Below are positions 46,007 to 54,392 of a stretch of DNA of 64,000 nucleotides, piece by piece. The stretch spans positions 3,162,001 through 3,226,000 of the forward strand of contig NZ_CP108036.1 of the NCBI RefSeq assembly GCF_036170895.1. Direction: 5' to 3'. Numbering within the stretch: the first letter of the stretch is position 1; the number at the start of each line of letters is the position of its first letter. Origin of the DNA: Streptomyces erythrochromogenes. GTDB taxonomy: Bacteria; Actinomycetota; Actinomycetes; Streptomycetales; Streptomycetaceae. Position numbers and translations under genes: made by a program. A model generated the notes under the pieces. That model was not told the origin of the DNA, did no database searches, and was given only the letters and a program-made list of their open reading frames with translations.

Positions 46007-46618
46007 ATGAAGAACCGCACGCGCGCCCTGGCCGTCGCCGGATCCGCCGCCCTGCTGGGCACCCTGATGGCGGCCGCCCCCGCCCCGGCGGCCCCGGCCG
46101 CGCCGAAGATCGCCTCGGTGCACGGGGGCGGCACGGTGCACTACCCGTACGTACCCGCCTCGCACGACATCCGCTTCACGGTCGACGCCGAGTCGGTGCC
46201 GTTCAGCAGGCCCCTGAAGGCCGAGAACCTGGAGCAGGGCCTGCCGACGGACGCGCGCGGCCGGGTGACCGTCTACCACGCGATGCCGGACGAGAACGTC
46301 ACCGCCGTCGCCGAGGCCGAGGTGGACTGCTTGGTGACGGGCGGCAGGACGGCGACGGTCACCGCGGTGGTCAGGAGCTCGAACGTCGGCTGGGAGGGCA
46401 GGCGGATCGGCCTCAGCATCCAGGACGGCGAGCGCGGCGCGCCCGACCGCGTGGGCTTCTCGTGGGGCATCGTGAACGTGGACGCGAAGCCCGACGGCTC
46501 GGTCGCCCAACCGACGGTGGGCACCTGCATGGCCCCGGCGCCCTTCACCGAGGTCACCAAGGGCGGCTTCAAGGTCACCCCGGCCCCGCTGGCCCCCCGG
46601 CCGAAGCCGCAGCCGTAG
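46007..46618 (+). CDS. Secreted protein of unknown function
   Basis: A 203-residue exported protein with a clear signal peptide (NRTRALAVAGSAALLGTLMA, cleaved near APA-AP). The mature part is beta-rich (HDIRFTVDAESVPFSRPLKA, RVTVYHAMPDENVTAVAEAE, GIVNVDAKPDGSV) with two cysteines (EVDCLVTGG, VGTCMAPA) that could pair. ATG 46007 follows GGGAG. Its stop codon directly abuts that of the convergent gene. No family recognised. Confidence 0.75.
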   Translation: MKNRTRALAVAGSAALLGTLMAAAPAPAAPAAPKIASVHGGGTVHYPYVPASHDIRFTVDAESVPFSRPLKAENLEQGLPTDARGRVTVYHAMPDENVTAVAEAEVDCLVTGGRTATVTAVVRSSNVGWEGRRIGLSIQDGERGAPDRVGFSWGIVNVDAKPDGSVAQPTVGTCMAPAPFTEVTKGGFKVTPAPLAPRPKPQP

Positions 46619-46975
46619 TCACGGCGCCGGGTCCGTCAGGTACCGGGCCTCAACGGGGGTGGCCCGGTACCCCTCCGCCCGCGCGGCGACGACCTCGGCG
46701 ATGCTCAGTCCGTACAGCCGGCGCAGCAGCGCGATCGGCACTCCGCCGGGCCCGCCGACGGGCAGGTGGACGGTGCCTTCGCGGGCGAGGATGCGCTCCC
46801 GGATCCAGGGCGGGGGGACGCCCCGGCCGCGGTCGCAGGCGTAGGTCCTGTACCGGGGGCAGTGGTCGTAGCCCTCCCAGCGCAGCTCGCCGTCCCGGAC
46901 GAACTGCCACTCCTCCCGGACGCACTCCTCGCAGGGCTCGCAGTGTGCGACCAGGTACATCTGCTGTTCCGCCAT
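46619..46975 (-). CDS. Cys-rich protein of unknown function
   Basis: A 118-residue cytoplasmic protein. Cysteines cluster at the start (VAHCEPCEECVREEW), then DHCPRY and YACDRGRG, a likely zinc-binding ribbon. The second half is basic and helical (IALLRRLYGLSIAEVVAARA, EGYRATPVEARYLTD). Composition is clearly protein-like. It abuts the convergent secreted-protein gene with no gap. I do not recognise the family. Confidence 0.7.
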   Translation of the reverse strand: MAEQQMYLVAHCEPCEECVREEWQFVRDGELRWEGYDHCPRYRTYACDRGRGVPPPWIRERILAREGTVHLPVGGPGGVPIALLRRLYGLSIAEVVAARAEGYRATPVEARYLTDPAP

Positions 46976-47028
46976 CCGCGCAGGATGCGCTACCGGGGCG
47001 CCCCGCGCATGCGGATAACGTCGGGGGC

Positions 47029-47796
47029 ATGACGCACACGCAGCTCCGTACCGACCGCGCCGTCCGGGTCGTCGCCCATCGCGGGGCCTCCCACGAGCAC
47101 CCCGAGCACACCCTGGCCGCCTACCGGCAGGCCGTCGCGGACGGTGCCGACGCCCTCGAATGCGACGTACGGCTGACCGCCGACCACAAACTGGTCTGCG
47201 TGCACGACCGGCGGGTGGAGCGGACCTCCGACGGGCGCGGGGTGGTCTCGGAGATGACGTACGAGGAGCTGTCCGCCCTGGACTTCGGCAGGTGGAAGGG
47301 CGAGGAGCACCGCGGGGCGCAGGTGCTGCTCTTCGAGGACCTGCTGAAGGAGGCGCTTGCCGCCGACCGGCCCGTCGGGCTGGCCGTGGAGACCAAGCAC
47401 CCCACGCGCGCCGGTGGCCGGCTGGAGGCGGAGCTCGTACGGGTCCTGAAGGACCACGGGCTGGCGGACGGCTCGGCGGGCCTGGTCGAGGTGATGAGCT
47501 TCTCGCGCAACGCCCTGATCAGGCTGAACCGGCTGGCGCCCGGCCTGCCCGCCGTCTATCTGATCGAGCGGCGGCTGCGGCCGGTCCGGCCGCCGTTCGC
47601 GGGGCATGCCGGGCCGGGCATCGACCTCGTGCGCAAGGATCCGGGGCTGGTGGGGCGGCTGAAGGCCAAGGGGCTGCGGGTGCGGGTGTGGACGGTCGAC
47701 GAGCCGGAGGACGTGGAGCTGTGCGTGCGGCTCGGCGTGGACACCCTGATCACCAACCGGCCGCGCGAGGTGCGGGAGTACCTGGGCTCCCTGTGA
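47029..47796 (+). CDS. Glycerophosphodiester phosphodiesterase
   Basis: A 255-residue GDPD TIM barrel that releases glycerol-3-phosphate from phosphodiesters. Catalytic and metal residues are in VVAHRGASHEHPEHTLAAY, GADALECDVRLTADHKLVCV, HDRRVERTSDGRG and GLAVETKHPTR; the end is RVRVWTVDEPEDVELCVRLG and DTLITNRP. It has no signal peptide, so it is likely cytoplasmic. ATG 47029. A hexanucleotide repeat follows the stop. Confidence 0.94.
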   Translation: MTHTQLRTDRAVRVVAHRGASHEHPEHTLAAYRQAVADGADALECDVRLTADHKLVCVHDRRVERTSDGRGVVSEMTYEELSALDFGRWKGEEHRGAQVLLFEDLLKEALAADRPVGLAVETKHPTRAGGRLEAELVRVLKDHGLADGSAGLVEVMSFSRNALIRLNRLAPGLPAVYLIERRLRPVRPPFAGHAGPGIDLVRKDPGLVGRLKAKGLRVRVWTVDEPEDVELCVRLGVDTLITNRPREVREYLGSL

Positions 47797-47804
47797 CCGG
47801 CACC

Positions 47805-47846
47805 GGTACGGGCACGGGCACGGGTACGGGTACGGGTACGGGAACA
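47805..47846 (+). repeat. Hexanucleotide tandem repeat
   Basis: Six units of GGTACG/GGCACG and a degenerate seventh, in the gap between two convergent genes. Confidence 0.85.
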
Positions 47847-47897
47847 CCCGGCCGGGGTGCGCCGGCCGGGCGTGGGGGGTCTGGCGGTGCGGGGCGG

Positions 47898-49424
47898 TTA
47901 TGCGAAGCGCTGGTTCGCGGATCCGTTGCAGCTCTGCAGGCGCAGCGGCTCGTGGGCGGCGGCCACGGTCAGGCACATGCCGGGGGCGGCGGCGGGCCGC
48001 AGGGTGGCGCCGTCGCGGACGAACTGCTGGTTGGCTCCGCCGTGGCAGTTCCAGATGATCAGGCCGGTGCCGGAGCCGTAGTTGGCGCCGGGGGTGTCGA
48101 GGCAGCGGTCCTGGGTCAGTTCGATGTGGACGGACTTGCGGGCGGTGTCGTACCACCAGCCCTGGTTGCGGCCGCTGTGGCAGTCCCAGCCCACGATCTT
48201 CGTCTCGTTGGCGCTGGAGCCGCCGAAGGAGTCGAGGCAGTTGCCGGTGGCCTCGTTCCTGAGCGGTTTGAACTTGTCGTCCCAGGCTCCGGCCTGGAGG
48301 ACGGGCCTGCCGGTGCTCGCGGGATCGGCGCAGGAGGCCTCGCGCAGGCCCGAGTCGTAGAGCTGGGTCAGGCAGGACGCGAAGGCCCCGTGTCCGCGGT
48401 AGTTGGGGTGGAAGGACTGGCGGGCGGTGTTCTCGTCCCAGGGGAAGTGGTCCCCGAGGTCCAGGTAGAGCCCGCGGGCCCAGGTGTCCTCCATGCACAC
48501 CTCGTGGCCGTGGAAGAGGCGCGAGTTGTCGAGGTAGATCGCGCCGGAGGCCAGGGCCGCGGCGCGCATGCCCTTCTCGAAGGTGGGTACCGCGTAGTTG
48601 CGGCCCCAGGTGGCGTCCGAGTCGTAGCCGGCGCAGCCGCCGGGCAGCTTCCCGGGGAAGTCCGGGTTGTCGTGGAAGTCGGGGCCGATGGGGCTGGGGT
48701 AGCCCATCACGACGAGCTTGTAGTCGGCGTCGGCGTAGCCGGCGTCGCGCATGACCGTCCTGAGGTCCGCGACCGTGGCCTCCACCTTGGGCCTCAGGCC
48801 GTCGACGCGGGCCTGCCAGCCGGGGGCGTACTTGGGCTCGCAGGTGCCCTGGCTGAGGATCCAGCGGGTGACGCAGTCGGTCATGACGGGGCCGAACTGC
48901 AGGTCGTCGTTGGCCCCCGCGACCAGCAGGACCATCTTGATCCTGGTGTTGCGGGCCTTGATGGCGAGGCTGTCGCTCTGCACCAGTTCGTCGGCGTACT
49001 GCTTGCTGCCGCCGATCCTGATGTTGCCGGTGTAGCCGCCGGAGCAGGCGACGTTGAAGGTGAGGTCGGCCGGGATGCCGGTGCGGTGGATCGCGGCATC
49101 GGGCGAGCGGTGGCACTGGTTGTTCGGCGTGTTGGTCGCCGGGTCGTAATGGCCGACGCCCTCGCCCGAGATCTCGCTGTCGCCCAGCGAGATCAGGCCG
49201 GTCTTGCGGTCGGCCTGCGGGCGCACGGCGGGGTCGCCGTAGATCTTGACGGCTTCGGCGGCGCGGATCGCCTCCAGCTCGGGCGAGAGGGGTGCGACGA
49301 CCCCGGAGGTGGTGGCCGCCTGGGCCATGGGGGTGACGGCGGTGACACCCCCCAGGGCGGCCGCGAACGCCGCGACGGCGGCGAAGGTAGATCTGAGCAT
49401 GGGTTTCGTGCGGGCACGTGCCAT
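47898..49424 (-). CDS. Secreted SGNH/GDSL esterase with ricin-type lectin domain
   Basis: A 508-residue exported enzyme. ATG 49424 follows GGGGAGG. Signal peptide to about residue 36 (PMAQA). The SGNH domain (about 60-365) has block I ISLGDSEISGEG, block III LLVAGANDDLQ and block V SFHPNYRGHGAF with the catalytic His. Several cysteines suggest disulfides (NNQCHRS, VACSGG, GTCEPK, GGCAGY, VCMEDT). The carboxyl domain (about 390-508) is a ricin B-type trefoil with GWDCHSGRNQGWWY, IWNCHGGANQQFV and CNGSANQRFA. It probably acts on acyl groups of a polysaccharide. Confidence 0.93.
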   Translation of the reverse strand: MARARTKPMLRSTFAAVAAFAAALGGVTAVTPMAQAATTSGVVAPLSPELEAIRAAEAVKIYGDPAVRPQADRKTGLISLGDSEISGEGVGHYDPATNTPNNQCHRSPDAAIHRTGIPADLTFNVACSGGYTGNIRIGGSKQYADELVQSDSLAIKARNTRIKMVLLVAGANDDLQFGPVMTDCVTRWILSQGTCEPKYAPGWQARVDGLRPKVEATVADLRTVMRDAGYADADYKLVVMGYPSPIGPDFHDNPDFPGKLPGGCAGYDSDATWGRNYAVPTFEKGMRAAALASGAIYLDNSRLFHGHEVCMEDTWARGLYLDLGDHFPWDENTARQSFHPNYRGHGAFASCLTQLYDSGLREASCADPASTGRPVLQAGAWDDKFKPLRNEATGNCLDSFGGSSANETKIVGWDCHSGRNQGWWYDTARKSVHIELTQDRCLDTPGANYGSGTGLIIWNCHGGANQQFVRDGATLRPAAAPGMCLTVAAAHEPLRLQSCNGSANQRFA

Positions 49425-49532
49425 GGACGCCTCCCCGGACATCGGTGTTACCCCCGGTATTTACTGGTCAGTAGGGGAGTTGGGAACACCGCCGACAAGA
49501 GAATTGCTCAACTTTTTTAGGAGGCAGCAGAC

Positions 49533-50936
49533 ATGACAGATGATCAGCAGACCGACGGGTTCCGGACGGAACACGACTCCATGGGCGACGTACGGGTGCC
49601 GCTGCACGCCAAGTGGCGCGCGCAGACCCAGCGCGCCGTGGAGAACTTCCCCCTCTCGGGACAGCGGCTGGAGCGGGCCCACATCGGGGCCCTCGCCCGG
49701 ATCAAGGCCGCGGCGGCCCTCGTGAACGCCCGCCTCGGCGTGGTGGACCAGGACGTCGCCGACGCGATCCGGTCCGCCGCCGCCGAGGTCGCCGACGGGC
49801 GCTGGGACGACCACTTCCCCGTGGACGTCTTCCAGACCGGGTCGGGGACCTCGTCCAACATGAACGCCAACGAGGTCATCGCCACCCTGGCCACCGAGCG
49901 CCTGGGCCGGGACGTGCACCCCAACGACCACGTCAACGCCTCGCAGAGCTCCAACGACGTCTTCCCGTCGTCCATCCACATCGCCGCCACCGCCGCCGTC
50001 GCGAACGAACTGGTCCCGGCGCTGGAGCACCTCGCCGCCGCGCTGGAGCGCAAGGCGGTCGAGTTCGACCGGGTGGTCAAGGCCGGCCGGACCCACCTGA
50101 TGGACGCCACCCCGGTCACCCTCGGCCAGGAGTTCGGCGGCTACGCGGCCCAGATCCGCTACGGCGTCGAGCGGCTGCGCTCGTCCCTGCCCCGCCTCGC
50201 CGAACTCCCCCTGGGCGGGACCGCGGTGGGCACCGGCATCAACACCCCGCCCGGCTTCTCGGCCGCCGTGATCGCCGAGGTGGCGGTCGCCACCGGGCTG
50301 CCGCTGACGGAGGCGCGCAACCACTTCGAGGCCCAAGGTGCGCGGGACGCGCTGGTGGAGACCTCGGGAATGCTCCGCACGGTCGCCGTATCGCTCACCA
50401 AGATCTGCAACGACCTGCGCTGGATGGCCTCCGGTCCGCGGACCGGATTGGCCGAAATCAGCCTCCCTGACCTCCAGCCCGGCTCCTCGATCATGCCCGG
50501 GAAGGTCAATCCGGTGGTTCCGGAGGCCGTCCTGATGGTCGCCGCTCAGGTCATGGGCAACGACGCCACCGTCGCGGTGGCGGGTGCGGCCGGCAACTTC
50601 GAACTCAACGTGATGCTCCCCGTGATGGCCAGGAACCTCCTCGAATCGATCCGGCTGCTGGCCGGCGCGAGCCGCCTGCTGGCCGACCGCACGGTCGACG
50701 GGATCACCGCCGACGAGGCCCGGGCCAGGGAGTACGCCGAGTCCTCGCCCTCCGTGGTGACCCCGCTCAACCGCTACATCGGCTACGAGGAGGCCGCGAA
50801 GGTCGCCAAGAGGTCCCTCGCCGAGCGCAGGACGATCAGGGAGGTCGTCCTGGAGTCCGGCTACGTGGAGCGCGGCGACCTCACCCTGGAGCAGCTCGAC
50901 GAGGCCCTGGACGTCCTGCGCATGACGCGTCCCTGA
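49533..50936 (+). CDS. fumC: Class II fumarate hydratase
   Basis: A 467-residue iron-free fumarase of the aspartase/fumarase superfamily. [32 protein letters not shown], the [13 protein letters not shown] [11 protein letters not shown] and the signature [16 protein letters not shown] are all intact. ATG 49533 follows AGGAGG. The 50 bases before it are AT-rich for this genome and likely hold the promoter. It gives the organism an oxygen- and iron-independent route from fumarate to malate beside the class I enzyme. Confidence 0.97.
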   Translation: MTDDQQTDGFRTEHDSMGDVRVPLHAKWRAQTQRAVENFPLSGQRLERAHIGALARIKAAAALVNARLGVVDQDVADAIRSAAAEVADGRWDDHFPVDVFQTGSGTSSNMNANEVIATLATERLGRDVHPNDHVNASQSSNDVFPSSIHIAATAAVANELVPALEHLAAALERKAVEFDRVVKAGRTHLMDATPVTLGQEFGGYAAQIRYGVERLRSSLPRLAELPLGGTAVGTGINTPPGFSAAVIAEVAVATGLPLTEARNHFEAQGARDALVETSGMLRTVAVSLTKICNDLRWMASGPRTGLAEISLPDLQPGSSIMPGKVNPVVPEAVLMVAAQVMGNDATVAVAGAAGNFELNVMLPVMARNLLESIRLLAGASRLLADRTVDGITADEARAREYAESSPSVVTPLNRYIGYEEAAKVAKRSLAERRTIREVVLESGYVERGDLTLEQLDEALDVLRMTRP

Positions 50937-51048
50937 CCGGTCGCCGCCACCCCGGGGGCGGGGGCCGGATCCGGTCGTTCACCGTCCCCGAACCGCTCCG
51001 TGACCTGCACCGCAGCGGGCGTACGGGCCCCCGCCCTAAGATCTGCGC

Positions 51049-51768
51049 ATGACAGGTACCTTCAAGCCCGGGAGCGGCCGGGCGCCGGGCGCGCAGCCGG
51101 GTCCCGCGCGCGGCACGCGCTGGGCGCCCGGGGACCAGATCCTGTGGCGCTACCGCGACCACGCCCCGGGTCTGAAGGGCGCCGTGCACATCTGCCGCCC
51201 GGTGACCGTGGTGCAGGACACCGACGAGGTGCTCGCCGTCTGGATGGCCCCCGGCACCGAATGCGTCAAGCCGGTCCTCGCCGACGGCACCCCCGTCCAC
51301 GAGGAACCGCTCGCCACCCGGTACACCGCGCCGCGCACGACCGTGCGCTCGCGCTGGTTCGGCGGCGGTGTCCTGAAACTGGCCCGTCCCGGGGACCCCT
51401 GGTCGGTCTGGCTGTTCTGGGGACCGGGCTGGACGTTCAAGAACTGGTACGTGAACCTGGAGGCGCCGCGGTCGAGATGGGCCGGTGGAGTGGATTCCGA
51501 GGACCACTTCCTGGACATCGCCGTCTACCCCGACCGCAGCTGGAAGTGGCTGGACGAGGACGAGTTCGCGCAGGCCCAGCGGTCCGGTCTGATGGGCCGT
51601 GAGCAGGCACGGCGGGTAAGGCAAGCAGGCCGTGCGGCGGTCGCGTTGATCGAGGAATGGGGTGCTCCGTTCTCGGCCGGCTGGCAGGAGTGGCGGCCGG
51701 ATCCCGCCTGGAGGATTCCGGTCCTGCCCGAGGACTGGGACCGCACCCCGACGCATATGACCTCATGA
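51049..51768 (+). CDS. DUF402-domain protein
   Basis: A 239-residue protein. Amino residues 1-25 are flexible. DUF402 lies at about 100-200, with WSVWLFWGPGWTFKNWYVNL, EAPRSRWAGGVDSEDHFLDI, YPDRSWKWLDEDEFAQAQRS. The conserved Asp, Glu and Lys residues are those used by metal-dependent nucleoside-diphosphate phosphatases of this fold. The true substrate is unknown. ATG 51049. Confidence 0.87.
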   Translation: MTGTFKPGSGRAPGAQPGPARGTRWAPGDQILWRYRDHAPGLKGAVHICRPVTVVQDTDEVLAVWMAPGTECVKPVLADGTPVHEEPLATRYTAPRTTVRSRWFGGGVLKLARPGDPWSVWLFWGPGWTFKNWYVNLEAPRSRWAGGVDSEDHFLDIAVYPDRSWKWLDEDEFAQAQRSGLMGREQARRVRQAGRAAVALIEEWGAPFSAGWQEWRPDPAWRIPVLPEDWDRTPTHMTS

Positions 51769-52076
51769 GACCCTTGATGCGCCCCCGGGGTTCAAACGTA
51801 GGATCGTCCTCCGCGAGGTCGCGCACGCGGGGCGGCGCGATCGGGCCGCACATCGACAAGTGTCTTTCTGTACACGGGATCTGACCGGAGGTCGGCACAC
51901 GAGGAGAGGCGACGACGGGGCGGGGGGCCCGCCCGGGGAGCTCCCGGCCGCAGGCCGGGGGAGAAGTTCGAGCGAGGAACCTCTGGGTGATGGTGCCCGG
52001 GCCGCTGAGCGGGTATACCGCGACTGACCGAGTTGAGTGCAGCGCACATCGAGCGCAAACGGACGGAATTCCACGC
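51769..52076. other. Intergenic region before the second SpoIIE-type phosphatase
   Basis: 308 bases between the DUF402 gene and GTG 52077. It presumably holds the phosphatase promoter. Frames crossing it are Arg/Pro-rich. I see no strong palindrome. Confidence 0.5.
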
Positions 52077-54308
52077 GTGACGGAGTACCCCACCTCCCAG
52101 GAGGGCCCGCAGCCCGTCGCCTCCGGCGGAGGTACGGACGAGGCCGGCCACGGCAAGGCGCCCATCGCCGCCACCGAGGCCGTACGCACGCATGCCGCGG
52201 GCACCGGCGCCGGCCCAGCGGCCGAGCCGGGCGCTGCGGCAGCGGCGGCGGCTTCCGACGTACGGGCCGCGCGCTCGGCGGCGGGCTCCGCCTCGGGACT
52301 CCCCCGGCCGCGCGGAGCGGCGTCGGCGGAGGTTCCGGCCGCCGCGGGCTCCGGCCCGGGCCAGGACCACGACAACGCCCGCCCCCGGGAGGCCGAGGAC
52401 GCCCACGACGCCTCCGCCCCGCCCGCGGGAGCCGGCCCGGCCGCCGCGGGCGGCGGGGGCGGCACGGCGGGCCTCCACGGGGCCGGCGGGTCCGCACCGG
52501 CGGGCGGGGGCGGTCCGGACGCGACCGCCGCGCGCCGCGAGGGGGACCGGCTGCGCTTCGTCGGCGCCGCCACCCGGCGGATCGCCCGCGGCATCGACCT
52601 CGACGAGATCGTGCTCGGCCTGTGCCGGGCCACCGTCCCGACCTTCTCCGACGCCATCCTCGTCTACCTGCGCGACCCGCTCCCGGTGGGCGACGAACGG
52701 CCCGTCGGCCCGGTCGTTTTAAGGCTGCGCCGCACCGACCGGCTCCGGCCGATCGACGACCTCACCGACATCAGCAGCACCATCGGCGCGGGGATGGACC
52801 TCGCCGGGGCCGCGGGGGCCACCGGCGAGCTCGACTTCAGCCAGCTGCCGCTGGTCGGACCGCAGGGTGACCTGCCCGCGGCCGAGCTGTGCGAGATCCG
52901 GCCCGGCGGCGCGCTCGCCGAGGTGCTGCGCGGCGTACGGCCCGTCTTCGGGTCCTCCGCCGCCGCCCGCGCCGCGCTGCCCGAGCTGCTCGGCCTCGAC
53001 CACCCGCTGCCGCGCGGCAACCGGGCGGTCCTCGCGCCGCTGCGCGGCCGCCGCCGGGTGATCGGCGCCGCCGTCTTCCTGCGCAGTCCCGAGCGCCCGG
53101 CCTTCGAGCAGAACGACCTGCTGGTCGCCGCCCAGCTGGCCACCCACACCGCGCTCGGCATCGACAAGGCGGTCCTCTACGGCCGCGAGGCGTACATCGC
53201 CGACGAGCTCCAGCGCACCATGCTGCCCGACAGCCTGCCGCAGCCCACCGGGGTGCGGCTGGCCTCCCGCTACCTGCCCGCGGCCGAGACGGCCCGGGTC
53301 GGCGGCGACTGGTACGACGCCATACCGCTGCCCGGCAGCCGGGTCGCGCTCGTCGTCGGCGACGTCATGGGCCATTCGATGACCTCCGCCGCGATCATGG
53401 GCCAGCTCCGCACCACCGCCCAGACCCTGGCGCAGCTGGACCTGCCGCCCGCCGAGGTGCTGCACCACCTGGACGAACAGGCGCAGCGGCTCGGCACGGA
53501 CCGCATGGCCACCTGCATGTACGCCGTCTACGACCCCGTCGCGCACCGGATCACCATCGCCAACGCCGGCCATCCGCCGCCGGTGCTGCTGCACCTGGGC
53601 GGCCGGGCCGAGGTGCTGCGCGTACCGCCCGGCGCCCCCATCGGCGTCGGCGGTGTGGACTTCGAGGCCGTGGAGCTGGACGCGCCCGCCGGGGCCACCC
53701 TGCTGCTCTACACCGACGGCCTGGTGGAGTCGCGCCTGCGGGACGTGTGGACCGGCATCGAGCAGCTCCGCGAGCGCCTGGCCACCACCGCGCAGCTGAC
53801 CGGCCTGGACCACCCGCCGCCGCTGGAGGCCCTCTGCGACGACGTGCTGGACATGCTGGGCCCGGGCGACCGGGACGACGACATCGCGCTGCTCGCGGCC
53901 CGGTTCGACGGCATCGCGCCCAGTGACGTCGCGTACTGGTTCCTGGACCCGGAGGAGACCGCACCGGGCCGGGCCCGGCGGTTCGCCCGCCGGGCGCTGA
54001 CCCGGTGGGGCCTGGAGGAGCTGAGCGACTCCCTGGAGCTGCTGGTGAGCGAGGTCGTCACCAATGCCGTCCGGTACGCGGAGCGGCCGGTGACGCTGCG
54101 TCTGCTGCGTACGGACGTGCTCCGCTGCGAGGTCGGCGACGACTCCCCGCAGCTGCCCCGCCAGCGCCGCGCGCGGGACACCGACGAGGGCGGCCGCGGC
54201 CTGTTCCTGGTCAACCGGCTGGCCCGGCGCTGGGGCGCGACCCGGCTCAGCAGCGGAAAGGTCGTCTGGTTCGAACTCCCCCTGCCGGGGGCGGGCGAAC
54301 GGCGCTGA
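52077..54308 (+). CDS. GAF-SpoIIE phosphatase with fused anti-sigma-type ATPase
   Basis: A 743-residue signalling protein. The first 145 residues are Ala/Gly/Pro-rich and disordered. GAF-like sensor at about 155-375, PP2C/SpoIIE at about 385-600 (VGGDWYDAIPL, VVGDVMGHSM, NAGHPPPVLL, YTDGLVESRL, DDDIALLAARF), HATPase at about 620-743 (LLVSEVVTNAVRYAER, DEGGRGLFLV, GKVVWFELPLPG). GTG 52077 is chosen, after GGACGGA. It has the same architecture as the protein at 10545-13175 but no PAS domains. It probably dephosphorylates anti-sigma antagonists. A hairpin separates it from the PBP gene. Confidence 0.92.
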   Translation: MTEYPTSQEGPQPVASGGGTDEAGHGKAPIAATEAVRTHAAGTGAGPAAEPGAAAAAAASDVRAARSAAGSASGLPRPRGAASAEVPAAAGSGPGQDHDNARPREAEDAHDASAPPAGAGPAAAGGGGGTAGLHGAGGSAPAGGGGPDATAARREGDRLRFVGAATRRIARGIDLDEIVLGLCRATVPTFSDAILVYLRDPLPVGDERPVGPVVLRLRRTDRLRPIDDLTDISSTIGAGMDLAGAAGATGELDFSQLPLVGPQGDLPAAELCEIRPGGALAEVLRGVRPVFGSSAAARAALPELLGLDHPLPRGNRAVLAPLRGRRRVIGAAVFLRSPERPAFEQNDLLVAAQLATHTALGIDKAVLYGREAYIADELQRTMLPDSLPQPTGVRLASRYLPAAETARVGGDWYDAIPLPGSRVALVVGDVMGHSMTSAAIMGQLRTTAQTLAQLDLPPAEVLHHLDEQAQRLGTDRMATCMYAVYDPVAHRITIANAGHPPPVLLHLGGRAEVLRVPPGAPIGVGGVDFEAVELDAPAGATLLLYTDGLVESRLRDVWTGIEQLRERLATTAQLTGLDHPPPLEALCDDVLDMLGPGDRDDDIALLAARFDGIAPSDVAYWFLDPEETAPGRARRFARRALTRWGLEELSDSLELLVSEVVTNAVRYAERPVTLRLLRTDVLRCEVGDDSPQLPRQRRARDTDEGGRGLFLVNRLARRWGATRLSSGKVVWFELPLPGAGERR

Positions 54309-54350
54309 CCGCCGGCGGACCGGACCTGCCCGGACCGGACCTGTGAAACG

Positions 54351-54387
54351 CCGCCGCCCCGCAGCCTTGTCGGCTGCGGGGCGGCGG
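54351..54387. terminator. Bidirectional terminator between phosphatase and PBP genes
   Basis: Perfect 16-bp stem CCGCCGCCCCGCAGCC and complement, loop TTGTC, in an 84-base convergent gap. Confidence 0.9.
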
Positions 54388-54392
54388 TGTTC

